40,345 nt of DNA. It comes from an uncultured SAR116 cluster alpha proteobacterium (GTDB lineage Bacteria; Pseudomonadota; Alphaproteobacteria; Puniceispirillales; Marisalimonadaceae). Below, in pieces: positions 23,894 to 32,620 of this stretch. The stretch lies in contig CACMOJ010000015.1 of the NCBI GenBank assembly GCA_902615325.1, positions 1 through 40,345 on the forward strand, in the 5' to 3' direction. Positions within the stretch are counted from its first letter, which is position 1; each line of letters starts with the position of its first letter. The translations under genes and the position numbers were made by a program. The notes beneath the pieces are model-generated. The model saw only the letters and a program-made list of their open reading frames with translations. It was not told the DNA's origin and did not search any database.

Positions 23894-25349
23894 TTTTAAA
23901 TGTAATGTTTTAATTGTTGGTTTTGGCCCAACTGGGTCAGTGCTTGCTAATTTACTATCAAAATATAATATCACTATCCATATTTTAGAAAAAGAAAACG
24001 AAATTTATAATTTGCCTAGAGCTGTTCATTTTGATGATGAAATTATGAGAACATTTAAAAGTATCGGTATTTTTAAAAAATTTTTAAAAAAAACTATTAT
24101 CAATAAGGGGACAAAATTTGTTGATGAATATGATAATCTAATTTTAGATTGGCCAAGACCGAAAAAAATTACAGAAAATGGTTTTTACCCAAGTTATAGA
24201 TTTCATCAGCCAGATCTTGAAAAAATTTTAAGAAAAAACTTAATTAAAAATGAAAAAGTTAAAATTAGTTATAATTCTGAGTTGTTAGAAATATCAGATA
24301 AAGGTGATGTTGTTTCTGCAAAATATTTTGATAAAGTCAGTAATTCTTGTCAAATCATTAATGCAGATTATGTTGTAGGATGTGATGGAGCCAATTCTTT
24401 TGTTAAAGAATATATTAGTCAAGAAATAATAGATTTTGGTTTTGAAGAAAAATGGGCAGTTATTGATTTAATTATGAAACAAAATAATAATGACTTACCT
24501 GACAGAACTATACAATATTGCAGTAAAAAAACTCCTGCAACTTACTGTAGAAATGTCGGCAGAAGAAGAAGATGGGAATTTTCTTTAGGTAAAAATTCAG
24601 TAGATAAAGAAATTTTAAATGATGGTAAAATTTGGCATTTTTTATCTAAATGGATTACCCCAAAAGATGCAACCATAGAGAGAAAAACAATTTATACTTT
24701 TAAGTCTTTGATTGCAAAAAAATGGAAAAAAGGAAGAGTATTTATTGCTGGAGATGCTGCTCATTTATCACCTCCATTCATGGGTCAAGGAATGTGTTCT
24801 GGGATTAGAGATGTATCAAATCTATTTTGGAAAATAGCTTATTGCTGTAATTTTGGACATAAAGAAAAGCTTCTCAAAACTTATGAGAGTGAAAGATTAA
24901 AAAATGTAAAAGAATATATCATAACCACAATTAATATGGGAAAATTATTAAATTCAATTGGTGATACTAATGTTTCTTATACAGTAAAAGAAGAAAAAGA
25001 TGGATCAAAAAAAATGACCTCTATAAAACCTCCTTTAGGACCTGGATTAGGAGATATTAAAGATAAGTTGAGAGGAAAAATTTTTCCTTACATAAATTTA
25101 CAAAATTCAAATGTATCAAATTTTGACACGCAATTTGAAACAGAGTTAGTTTTGCTTTCAAAACAAAACGTAGATAATAATAAAATCAAGCATATAAATG
25201 TGAACAAATATGAAGAAGTAATGAAAGTTTTCAATAAACTAAATATTAGTGCTTTGATTTTAAGACCTGATAGATTTATTTTAAGTTCATTAAATGATAA
25301 TTCAAAAATTAATGATTTTATCGAGAAATCAACATTGCAGTTTGGTTGA
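23886..25349 (+). CDS. FAD-dependent aromatic hydroxylase, MhpA-like
   Basis: A group A flavin monooxygenase of about 487 residues. It has GFGPTGSV near residue 12, the PRAVHFDDEIMRTF motif near 43-56 (characteristic of 3-(3-hydroxyphenyl)propionate hydroxylase MhpA), the GCDGANS motif near 165, and GDAAHLSPPFMGQGMCSGIRD near 290-310. The C-terminal domain is shorter than in E. coli MhpA (554 residues). The ATG at 23886 overlaps the extradiol stop by 8 bp and gives a normal N-terminus; an upstream start would add 13 residues. It would hydroxylate a phenolic acid to the catechol used by the dioxygenase upstream. Confidence 0.9.
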   Translation: MHNFKCNVLIVGFGPTGSVLANLLSKYNITIHILEKENEIYNLPRAVHFDDEIMRTFKSIGIFKKFLKKTIINKGTKFVDEYDNLILDWPRPKKITENGFYPSYRFHQPDLEKILRKNLIKNEKVKISYNSELLEISDKGDVVSAKYFDKVSNSCQIINADYVVGCDGANSFVKEYISQEIIDFGFEEKWAVIDLIMKQNNNDLPDRTIQYCSKKTPATYCRNVGRRRRWEFSLGKNSVDKEILNDGKIWHFLSKWITPKDATIERKTIYTFKSLIAKKWKKGRVFIAGDAAHLSPPFMGQGMCSGIRDVSNLFWKIAYCCNFGHKEKLLKTYESERLKNVKEYIITTINMGKLLNSIGDTNVSYTVKEEKDGSKKMTSIKPPLGPGLGDIKDKLRGKIFPYINLQNSNVSNFDTQFETELVLLSKQNVDNNKIKHINVNKYEEVMKVFNKLNISALILRPDRFILSSLNDNSKINDFIEKSTLQFG

Positions 25350-25354
25350 AAATT

Positions 25355-26197
25355 ATGAAATTAAGTGCATTACAAGCAGGTTTTAATTTAGATCATATTG
25401 CTCTTGAAAGTCCTTCTCCAAATGAGTTATCAAAATTTTATAAAAAGTTCATTATGATGGAACACGTTAAGAAAAAAAATAAGGAAATAATTTGCGAAGG
25501 ACAAAATAGAAAAGTTATATTAATCAAAGGAAAAAAAAACAAGCTTTCTTATGCAGGTTTTTCGTGCAGAAATAAAAAAAATCTTGAACAATTTAAAAAC
25601 TTTATAATTTCAAATAATGTCCCATTTTCAAAATTTATAAATAATCACCTAGAAAAAGGGGCTTTCTCAATTATTGACCCTGATAGAAATATAATATCCT
25701 TTGGAATTCGAAAAAAAACAAAAATTGTATTTAAAAATAAATTTTGTTTGCCTTTACAACATTTAACTTTCGCTAGCAGAGATGTTGAACGATTTGAGCA
25801 TTTTTATTGTGAAATGTTAGGTTTTAAAACTACAGATAGAGTTATTCATAAGAATAGAAGTTTAGCTACAAGTTTTTTAACTTCGAATCACGAACACCAT
25901 ACTATTGCCTGTTTCAAATCTAATAAAATTGGTATTGATCACTATTCATATGAAGTTAGTCAATGGGAAAATATCAAAATTTTGTGTGATTATTTTTCAC
26001 AACAAAATATTAAAATAATATGGGGACCCGGAAGGCACGGTCCTGGAAATAATTTATTTATATTTATTGAAGATTTAGACAAAAATTGGTTAGAATTCTC
26101 TGCAGAATTAGAAATAATTCATGATAGAAAAGTAAATGAATGGCCACAATCTGAAAAAACTTTAAATTTATGGGGCAAAGGAATATTAAGGTCTTAA
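25355..26197 (+). CDS. VOC family protein, second extradiol-type dioxygenase
   Basis: About 280 residues with two VOC domains. The C-terminal domain keeps a His-His-Glu set (LQHLTF, GIDHYSYEV and WLEFSAE), a His in NHEHHTIA and GPGRHGPGNN, so it could bind iron and cleave a catechol. The N-terminal domain is shorter and lysine-rich. It follows the MhpA-like gene. A TTG at 25346 would overlap the preceding stop, but ATG at 25355 is the simpler start. Two extradiol-type genes in one operon suggest sequential or alternative substrates. A glyoxalase/bleomycin-resistance role is less likely given the intact dioxygenase-type motif. Confidence 0.78.
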   Translation: MKLSALQAGFNLDHIALESPSPNELSKFYKKFIMMEHVKKKNKEIICEGQNRKVILIKGKKNKLSYAGFSCRNKKNLEQFKNFIISNNVPFSKFINNHLEKGAFSIIDPDRNIISFGIRKKTKIVFKNKFCLPLQHLTFASRDVERFEHFYCEMLGFKTTDRVIHKNRSLATSFLTSNHEHHTIACFKSNKIGIDHYSYEVSQWENIKILCDYFSQQNIKIIWGPGRHGPGNNLFIFIEDLDKNWLEFSAELEIIHDRKVNEWPQSEKTLNLWGKGILRS

Positions 26198-26230
26198 TGT
26201 AAAATCAAATACATTTTTTAATAATAATTT

Positions 26231-26235
26231 AGGAG
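26231..26235 (+). promoter_or_regulatory. Shine-Dalgarno AGGAG that fixes a TTG start
   Basis: AGGAG lies 7 bases before TTG at 26243, embedded in a run of eight T. No in-frame ATG near the family N-terminus exists, so TTG is taken as the start of the TauD-type gene. Confidence 0.75.
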
Positions 26236-26242
26236 ATTTTTT

Positions 26243-27094
26243 TTGGAATTTATCCAACATGATGCACCACTATCCGGAAGAATAAAAGATATTGATTTAA
26301 ATAATTTTATATCAAATCAAACAAAAGCAAAAATTATAAAATTTGTTGATAATAATTTAGTGGTACTTATTAAAAATCAATTCATAAATGACTGTAAGCT
26401 TAAAGAGTTTAGTAATTTTTTTGGAGAGTTAGACCCACCAGGCCCAAATCCTTATGGTATTAATTTTTTGCCAGAACATCCTGAAATAAATGTAATATCA
26501 AACGTTAAAACTTCGAAGGGTATTCCTATTGGAAACCTTGGTGATGGCGAAGCAACATGGCACGCAGATATGACTTATCTTAAACATCCTCCAAAATACG
26601 GAATACTCTATGCAGTTGAGGTACCTAAAAATCAAGGAAATACTCATTTTGCAAACATGTATAAAGCATATGATAAACTGCCACATAATTTAAAAAAAAT
26701 TATTGATGATAAAATAATTATACATGATAGCTCCCATAATAGTGCAGGAATGCTTAGAAAAGGTTTTAAAAAAGTTAGTAGTCCAGATTTAACACCAGGG
26801 GCACGTCATCCTGCAGTCATAACTAATCCAAAAAATAATAAGAAAAGACTTTTTTTAGGAAGAAGACCTAATGCTTACATTTTAGGGTTAAAATTAAGTG
26901 AGAGCGAGAAATTGTTAAATGATATTTGGTATTACGCGACAATCAACGAAGTTACCTGGACTCAAAATTGGGAAGTTGGAGATTTGTTAATTTGGAAAAA
27001 CTTATATGTTCTTCATAAAAGAGATGCATTTGACCCAAATTCAAGAAGAATTATGCATAGAACTCAAATCAAAGGAAATGACAATTTAAATTAA
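26243..27094 (+). CDS. TauD/TfdA family Fe(II)/2-oxoglutarate dioxygenase
   Basis: A 283-residue 2-oxoglutarate-dependent dioxygenase. The facial triad is His107-x-Asp109 (TWHADMTY) and distal His272 (RIMHRTQ), with Arg residues in DPNSRRIMHR placed to bind the 2-oxoglutarate carboxylate. The family hydroxylates or cleaves sulfonates, phenoxyacids and other acids. The DAFDPNSRRIMHRTQIKG-type ending is common to uncharacterised marine members, so taurine is not implied. It ends the extradiol/MhpA operon and is followed by tctC 86 bp later. It may remove a side chain (for example ether or alkyl) before ring hydroxylation; this is inference. Confidence 0.88.
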   Translation: MEFIQHDAPLSGRIKDIDLNNFISNQTKAKIIKFVDNNLVVLIKNQFINDCKLKEFSNFFGELDPPGPNPYGINFLPEHPEINVISNVKTSKGIPIGNLGDGEATWHADMTYLKHPPKYGILYAVEVPKNQGNTHFANMYKAYDKLPHNLKKIIDDKIIIHDSSHNSAGMLRKGFKKVSSPDLTPGARHPAVITNPKNNKKRLFLGRRPNAYILGLKLSESEKLLNDIWYYATINEVTWTQNWEVGDLLIWKNLYVLHKRDAFDPNSRRIMHRTQIKGNDNLN

Positions 27095-27170
27095 GATAGC
27101 AAATAAATTATAAAAAAGTTGTTGTTCCAAAAGTATCTAAATGTAAAGATTACCTAATTAAAATATAAAC

Positions 27171-27176
27171 GGAGGA
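27171..27176 (+). promoter_or_regulatory. Shine-Dalgarno GGAGGA with GTG start for tctC
   Basis: A near-perfect GGAGGA lies 4 bases before GTG at 27181. The signal peptide begins directly from this GTG, so it is chosen as the start. Confidence 0.8.
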
Positions 27177-27180
27177 TTTT

Positions 27181-28170
27181 GTGGAATTAATTTTACAAAA
27201 AATTAAATTATTTGTTATTGGATTTTTTAGCTCAATAGCACTCATTTCATTATCTATTTTATTTGGATTTTCAGCTAACGCAGACGAATATCCAAATAAA
27301 CCAATTGAGATAGTTATTCATGCTAAGTATGGAGGTGGAACTGATACAACCGCCAGAATGGCATCAATAAGATCAAGAAGAATATTAAAAACAGATATTA
27401 GAATAGTTTCAAAAAGAGGTGGAGCAGGAGCAAAAGCTCAAAATTATGTGCTGACAAGACCTGCTGATGGTTATACTATAATGGCTCTCACACAAACTCA
27501 TCTATATACTATGGCTAGAGGTAAATCTAACATGAAAATTGACGATATCGTTGGGGTAGCTAGAGCTATGGACGATCCAACTTTTATTACTGTGTCTGGG
27601 AAAAGTAAATATAAGACATTAGACGATGTAATCAGTGCATCAAAAAAAGCTCCCTTAAACTGGGGTGTAGCAAATATTGGTGGAACTGAACATATAGGTC
27701 TTGTTCAATTTGCAAAAGAGGCTGGCATAAAAGTTAAAGTAGTACCTTTTGGTTCTGGAGCACAAATGGTTCAAGCTTTAATGGCTGGCAAAATTGATGC
27801 TACTTTACCTAATGTAAGTGAAGCCACAAACCAAGTTGCAGATGGAACTTTTAGAGCGCTAGTTGTTTTAGCCGAAAAAAGATTAAAAGATTATCCTAAT
27901 GTTCCTTCTTCATATGAATTGGGCATTAAAGCTAAATGTTCAACGACGAGAGGATATGCTGTGTTAGCTTCGACTCCAAAACCAATTATTGAAAAAATTT
28001 CAAAAGGATTGGTTAAAGCGATGAAGCATGAAGTATTTGCTAACTATTTAGCCAGCGCAGGTTTAACTGTAGAAGGTAGTGTTGCAGGTACAGCAGTTTG
28101 GGACAAACATCTTAAAGAAGAATTTAAGGTTGCTCAAAGCGCATTAAAAGATTTAGGCTTAATGAAATAA
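27181..28170 (+). CDS. tctC: Tripartite tricarboxylate transporter binding protein (TctC/Bug)
   Basis: A 329-residue periplasmic binding protein with an N-terminal hydrophobic signal (residues about 9-33, cleavage near SANA-DE). It has the TctC motifs YPNKPIEIVIHAKYGGGTD, GGAGAKAQNY and the C-terminal YELGIKAKCSTTRGYAVLA. Bug proteins bind carboxylates such as citrate, glutamate or aromatic acids, usually through ordered water rather than Arg. It starts with GTG and leads the tctC-tctB-tctA-PrpD operon. The ligand may be the acid used by the downstream MmgE/PrpD protein. Confidence 0.93.
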   Translation: MELILQKIKLFVIGFFSSIALISLSILFGFSANADEYPNKPIEIVIHAKYGGGTDTTARMASIRSRRILKTDIRIVSKRGGAGAKAQNYVLTRPADGYTIMALTQTHLYTMARGKSNMKIDDIVGVARAMDDPTFITVSGKSKYKTLDDVISASKKAPLNWGVANIGGTEHIGLVQFAKEAGIKVKVVPFGSGAQMVQALMAGKIDATLPNVSEATNQVADGTFRALVVLAEKRLKDYPNVPSSYELGIKAKCSTTRGYAVLASTPKPIIEKISKGLVKAMKHEVFANYLASAGLTVEGSVAGTAVWDKHLKEEFKVAQSALKDLGLMK

Positions 28171-28182
28171 TTTAATTCACTA

Positions 28183-28680
28183 ATGAATAATTCTTTCAAA
28201 AATTTATTTAATAAAACTGATACTATCATAGCAATCATAATATTTGCTATGATAGTATTTTTATGGAATGCTGCAAACAACTTTGATAGCGTTTCAGATT
28301 TGTTTGCACAAAACATACCGCCTCAATTGTTCCCTCATATTTTATTAATTACAATTGGTTTATTAACAGTCTTAATACCTTTTGAACATATTTTACTAAA
28401 AAAATCTGGCAAAGATATTGACTCAGGTAGGAAGAAAAAAATTAATTTTGCAACTTACGGCACGATGGCTATTTTATTAACTATAATTGTTTTTTCAGAA
28501 TTTTTAGGAGCTTATGTTACAATTTTTTTAGCATGTTTCGTTCTTCCAGTTTTCTGGGGAGAAAAAAATCTTAAATTATTGATACCTTATATCATTTTAT
28601 TTCCACTGTTTATAATATTGATATTTAATATTTTACTAGGTGTATATTTTGAACCAGGTATCTTAGAAGGTTATTTATAA
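28183..28680 (+). CDS. tctB: Tripartite tricarboxylate transporter small membrane subunit (TctB)
   Basis: A 165-residue membrane protein with about four helices in the TctB layout: helix 1 near 13-30 followed by a periplasmic stretch ending PPQLFPH, helix 2, then a basic loop (GRKKK) and closely packed helices 3 and 4 with FLGAYVTIFLACFVLPVFWGEK. It lies 12 bp after tctC and 12 bp before tctA. TctB supports the TctA channel in the inner membrane. Sequence conservation is low in this family, so the call leans on position and topology. Confidence 0.88.
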   Translation: MNNSFKNLFNKTDTIIAIIIFAMIVFLWNAANNFDSVSDLFAQNIPPQLFPHILLITIGLLTVLIPFEHILLKKSGKDIDSGRKKKINFATYGTMAILLTIIVFSEFLGAYVTIFLACFVLPVFWGEKNLKLLIPYIILFPLFIILIFNILLGVYFEPGILEGYL

Positions 28681-28692
28681 TTAGGACTATTT

Positions 28693-30165
28693 ATGGAAGA
28701 TATAATTAAAGGTTTATCTCTAATTTTAGAATTTGAAAATATAATTTTAATTTTAGGTGGAGTATTAATTGGAGTTTTAGTAGGAGCTCTGCCTGGTTTA
28801 AGTTCGCCAATGGCTATAGCTTTATTGATACCTTTTACCATAACACTGGATCCAGTAGCCGCTATCGCTATGATGGCAGCTTTATATTGTGCTGGCACCT
28901 TTGGTGGCTCTATTACAGCTATTCTAATCAACGCACCTGGGGCACCTCCGGCAGTTGCCACAGCTCTTGATGGATATCCAATGGCTAAAAATGGAGAACC
29001 TGGAAGAGCACTTGGTCTCGCAGCTGTTTCAAGTGTACTTGGTGGTATATTTAGTTTAATTGTTTTTATTTTCGCTGCACCATTACTTGCACAAGTTGCC
29101 CTCGAATTTGGACCACAAGAATATTTTGGTTTAGCTATTTTTGCACTTTCTATGCTTGCAACAATGAGTGGTAAATCTTCAATAAGAAATCTTATCTCAG
29201 GTTGTGTTGGCGTTTTAATTGGTACTATTGGAATTCATCTAACAACGGGGGTAGAGAGATTTACATTTGATATACCTGAGTTAGAAGAAGGTATAAGTTT
29301 TGTTCCTGTTTTAATTGGTTTATTTGCAGTTAGTGAACTGTTTAAGCAGTCTGAAACACTTAACTCAGTCGTTGATAGAATACATGCTAAGGCTTTACGA
29401 TTACCATCAATTGCAGAGTTAAAAAAATTGAAATATACAATTTTAAGATCTTCAGGAATAGGAACATTTATAGGTATTCTTCCTGCGGAAGGATCTACGG
29501 TGGCTGCTATTATGGGTTATAATGAAGCTAGGAGATGGTCAAAAAATAAAGATCAATTTGGGAAAGGTTCGCCGGAAGGTATTGTTGGGCCAGAAGCTGC
29601 CAATAATTCTGCTGCTGGTGGTGCCATGGTTCCAACATTAGCTTTAGGAATTCCTGGCAGTGGATCTACAGCTCTTATACTAGCAGCTCTAATAATGCAT
29701 GGCTTTCGTCCTGGACCTTACTTGATAAATGAAACCCCTGAATTCGTTTATGCTATTTTTGGGGCAATGTTAATTGCAAATTTTGGCTTTCTTATTATTG
29801 GTCTAGTTGGAGCTAAGTTTTTTTCATTAGTAGCATTCATACCTAAAAAACTTTTATGGCCTGCTGTTTTTATATTTGCCATGATTGGCTCTTATTCATT
29901 TAGTTCTTCAATGTTTGATGTTTGGGTAATGTTAACATTTGGTGTGATCGGATATTTTATGAGTAGACATGGATTTTCTGCCGCTCCATTAGTAATGGGT
30001 TTGATTCTTGGAAAATTAGTTGAAGAAAGTTTTTCTCAATCAATGATAATTCACGATAATAATTTCTTTGCATTGCTTGACAAACCAATAGTAGTTTTCT
30101 TCTTCATACTCACTTTCTTAAGCTTAACTACTCCTCTTTGGACAAAAATTTTTAAGAAAAATTAA
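28693..30165 (+). CDS. tctA: Tripartite tricarboxylate transporter large membrane subunit (TctA)
   Basis: A 490-residue protein with 10-12 hydrophobic helices and the TctA signature GALPGLSSPMAIALLIPFT at about 32-50, followed by GTFGGSITAILINAPGAPPAVATALDGYP. A second inverted-repeat motif, VPTLALGIPGSGSTALILAAL, occurs near 313-333. This is the cation-coupled carboxylate channel. The stop codon is immediately followed by the ATG of the MmgE/PrpD gene (0 bp gap), tying that enzyme to the transporter. Confidence 0.95.
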   Translation: MEDIIKGLSLILEFENIILILGGVLIGVLVGALPGLSSPMAIALLIPFTITLDPVAAIAMMAALYCAGTFGGSITAILINAPGAPPAVATALDGYPMAKNGEPGRALGLAAVSSVLGGIFSLIVFIFAAPLLAQVALEFGPQEYFGLAIFALSMLATMSGKSSIRNLISGCVGVLIGTIGIHLTTGVERFTFDIPELEEGISFVPVLIGLFAVSELFKQSETLNSVVDRIHAKALRLPSIAELKKLKYTILRSSGIGTFIGILPAEGSTVAAIMGYNEARRWSKNKDQFGKGSPEGIVGPEAANNSAAGGAMVPTLALGIPGSGSTALILAALIMHGFRPGPYLINETPEFVYAIFGAMLIANFGFLIIGLVGAKFFSLVAFIPKKLLWPAVFIFAMIGSYSFSSSMFDVWVMLTFGVIGYFMSRHGFSAAPLVMGLILGKLVEESFSQSMIIHDNNFFALLDKPIVVFFFILTFLSLTTPLWTKIFKKN

Positions 30166-31536
30166 ATGTCAAATAAATTTGACGAATTTGGGATTGCTGA
30201 AAATTTTACTAAATGGTGTTATAACATAGAATTTAAAGACATACCAAATGAAGTTATTGATAAAATCAAATTAATTTTTATGGATAACTTAGGTTTAATC
30301 TTTGCTAGTAGAAATGAAGATTACATTAAAGCAATAAAAAAGTCTTTTACTGATAGCGGCAATTGTAGTGTTCCAGGACATTCAGAAAAATTCTGTCCAT
30401 CAGATGCTATTATATTAAATGGCACTGCAATACATGGAGAAGATTTTGATGATACTTTTGAAGGAACACCAGTTCATGTGGGTTCCGTAATGTCTTCTTC
30501 ACTATTAACTGCTGCAGAATATTATAAATTAAACCCTGAAGAGATTTTAAAAGGATTTGCTGTCGGATCAGAGCTAATGTGCAGACTAGCTCTAGTGTCG
30601 CCTATGGCAATTCATAAACAAGGATTTCATCCAACTGCGATACTTGGTGCATTTGGAGCATCTATTGGCATTTCAAAAATATTAAAAAATAATATATCTC
30701 AAATGACTTCATCTTTAGGAATAGTTGGTAGTATGGCTTCAGGTATTATTGAATATCTAGCTGAGGGCACCTGGACCAAAAGATTACATCCAGGTTGGGC
30801 TGGAGCGTCAGGTTGGAAATCTGCTCACTTAGGAAAAAGAAATTTTAAAGGTCCTAGAACTGTATTTGATGGGAAAAACGGTATTTTTAATTCTTTTGCT
30901 GATAGAAAGATAATTCCTAACTTTGAAAAATTAACTAATGATTTAGGATCATATTGGCATACAAATAATCTTGCTATAAAACCTTTCGCATGTGGAACAA
31001 TGACACAACCATTTATTGATTGTGCAATAAAAGCGAGAGAAAAAATAAAAGATTTAAATGAAATTCAATCAATATTATGCAAAGTAGGAGAAGGAACTGT
31101 ACATAGGTTATGGGAACCATTGTCAGAAAAAAGAAATCCTACAACTCCATATAGTGCAAAATTCTCAGTACCATTTTGCATTGCTGCAGGTCTTTTTTTT
31201 GGTAAAGCAGGCCTCTTAGAATTCACAGATAAACAGATAAAACACCATGACATTTTAAATCTGTGTTCAAAGATTTCTTATGAAATTGACCCTGAGAATG
31301 AATATCCAAAAAATTACAGTGGTGACATTAAAATTATTCTTAATAATTCTCAAGTCATTCATGAGACACAACCGGGTTTAAGAGGAGGAAGATTATTTCC
31401 TTTAGATGAAAAAGAAGTTGAAGAAAAATTTTTAGATAATTTGAAATTTGGCAATCTAAATTCAAGTGAAATTAATAATGTAAAAAAATTCTTTGAAACT
31501 TTTTTTAAAGATCCAGATTTTTCTTTATTAAATTAG
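30166..31536 (+). CDS. MmgE/PrpD family protein linked to the tricarboxylate transporter
   Basis: A 456-residue MmgE/PrpD protein, the longest of three in the window. NGTAIHGEDFDDT with a His seven residues after the Thr, QGFHPTAILGAFGA and a Lys in GTWTKRLHPG are conserved. In the region that reads KPYPSC...H and KFHACC...H in the other two copies, this protein has KPFACGTMTQ, lacking the His. Members isomerise, dehydrate or decarboxylate methylcitrate, aconitate or related acids. It is directly joined to tctA, so its substrate is probably the imported acid. Its stop overlaps the convergent DUF457 gene by four bases. Confidence 0.92.
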   Translation: MSNKFDEFGIAENFTKWCYNIEFKDIPNEVIDKIKLIFMDNLGLIFASRNEDYIKAIKKSFTDSGNCSVPGHSEKFCPSDAIILNGTAIHGEDFDDTFEGTPVHVGSVMSSSLLTAAEYYKLNPEEILKGFAVGSELMCRLALVSPMAIHKQGFHPTAILGAFGASIGISKILKNNISQMTSSLGIVGSMASGIIEYLAEGTWTKRLHPGWAGASGWKSAHLGKRNFKGPRTVFDGKNGIFNSFADRKIIPNFEKLTNDLGSYWHTNNLAIKPFACGTMTQPFIDCAIKAREKIKDLNEIQSILCKVGEGTVHRLWEPLSEKRNPTTPYSAKFSVPFCIAAGLFFGKAGLLEFTDKQIKHHDILNLCSKISYEIDPENEYPKNYSGDIKIILNNSQVIHETQPGLRGGRLFPLDEKEVEEKFLDNLKFGNLNSSEINNVKKFFETFFKDPDFSLLN

Positions 31537-32543
31537 ATTTCTTTATTACAAAAATTACCAAATAACATAGCCTTTAATTTTGGCAATCTCTCAAAGAAGT
31601 TTCCCCTATTAACTACCCATTTTACATGATCTCTATAATTAGGATCCGGATTAATCTTTATTCCCCATAGACCTTCCGCCTCATTAGGAATTGCAGAATA
31701 TCTTACATCTATTATTAGGTCTTTTTCACTATCATATGCTAGATAACCTTGAGAAAACCAGTTAAATCTTAGAATATCCTGAAATTGCTTACTATCTTTA
31801 TTTAGATTTATATAATGAATATTAGTATCAAGTTTATCAATTGTTTCTCCAAAACAAAATCTTGTCTTTCCAAGAAGATTTACTGAGTCTATATAATATT
31901 TACCATCATATAAGTATACAATTTTCCATAAAAAAATATTTCCAAAACTAGGTTTTACAGTAATCTTTTTAAAGTCATGATTTCTATACTTAGCAAGATT
32001 TACTGCTTCTTTTAGAGCTAAAGAACTTTGAAAAAATCCAAACCCTAAATATGCAAAAATCCAAACTAAACTAACTAAATTAAAAAACTTATTTTTCACA
32101 ATAACAGCTAAGAACATGAGTAATAATATTGGTATAGTCAAAAGAGGATCAATGATTGAAACACTATTCCACGCAAACCTATAATTCGAAAATGGCCATA
32201 ATAACTGTGTCCCATAACTTGTACATGCATCTAGCAAAGCATGAGTAGAGTACCCAATAAAAGCAAAGATGTAATTTTCAAAAAAGGTAATATATTTCTT
32301 AAAAAAATAATAAGTAAATAAAGTAACAATTATTGCGCCAAAAGGAATGAAAATGAAAGAATGGGTGAATTGCCTGTGATACTCTAAACTAAGCAATGGG
32401 TCATTAGATGACTTAATAAATACATCAAGATCTGGAGCTAAACCAGCTAAAACTCCAATAATTGTAGCAAAAGTTATTTTTTTTTTTGAAGAAAAAAACT
32501 GAGAGAACAAACCCCCAAAAGTTCCTTGTGTTATTGGATCCAT
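31533..32543 (-). CDS. DUF457/YdjM-type membrane-bound metal-dependent hydrolase
   Basis: A 336-residue membrane protein. The opening MDPITQGTFGG, LAPDLDVF near 36-43, EYHRQFTHSF near 53-62 and the later GYSTHALLDACTSYGT with WPFSN are the conserved His/Asp motifs of the YdjM/YbcI (DUF457) family, expected to bind metal at the membrane. About five helices fill the N-terminal 170 residues; a soluble C-terminal domain of about 150 residues follows. The E. coli YdjM gene is in the SOS regulon but its biochemical role is unresolved. It is a single gene, divergent from the Baeyer-Villiger gene by 77 bp and convergent with MmgE/PrpD. Confidence 0.85.
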   Translation of the reverse strand: MDPITQGTFGGLFSQFFSSKKKITFATIIGVLAGLAPDLDVFIKSSNDPLLSLEYHRQFTHSFIFIPFGAIIVTLFTYYFFKKYITFFENYIFAFIGYSTHALLDACTSYGTQLLWPFSNYRFAWNSVSIIDPLLTIPILLLMFLAVIVKNKFFNLVSLVWIFAYLGFGFFQSSLALKEAVNLAKYRNHDFKKITVKPSFGNIFLWKIVYLYDGKYYIDSVNLLGKTRFCFGETIDKLDTNIHYINLNKDSKQFQDILRFNWFSQGYLAYDSEKDLIIDVRYSAIPNEAEGLWGIKINPDPNYRDHVKWVVNRGNFFERLPKLKAMLFGNFCNKEI

Positions 32544-32593
32544 ATTATTCCATTGATGTTAATAAATTATTGACGATATCTATCCTTATACAC

Positions 32594-32610
32594 TACCTTA
32601 TATAAAGGTA
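32594..32610. promoter_or_regulatory. Short inverted repeat before the Baeyer-Villiger gene
   Basis: Arms TACCTT and AAGGTA are separated by ATATA, ending 10 bases before the ATG at 32621. It could be an operator for the divergent pair or a weak hairpin hiding the AAGG ribosome-binding bases. The site is short, so chance is not excluded. Confidence 0.35.
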
Positions 32611-32620
32611 CAAAAGTATA

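Noticed and set aside
26243-27094. Taurine dioxygenase (tauD)
   Set aside because: The triad is conserved across the whole family; no tauABC transporter or other sulfonate gene is present.
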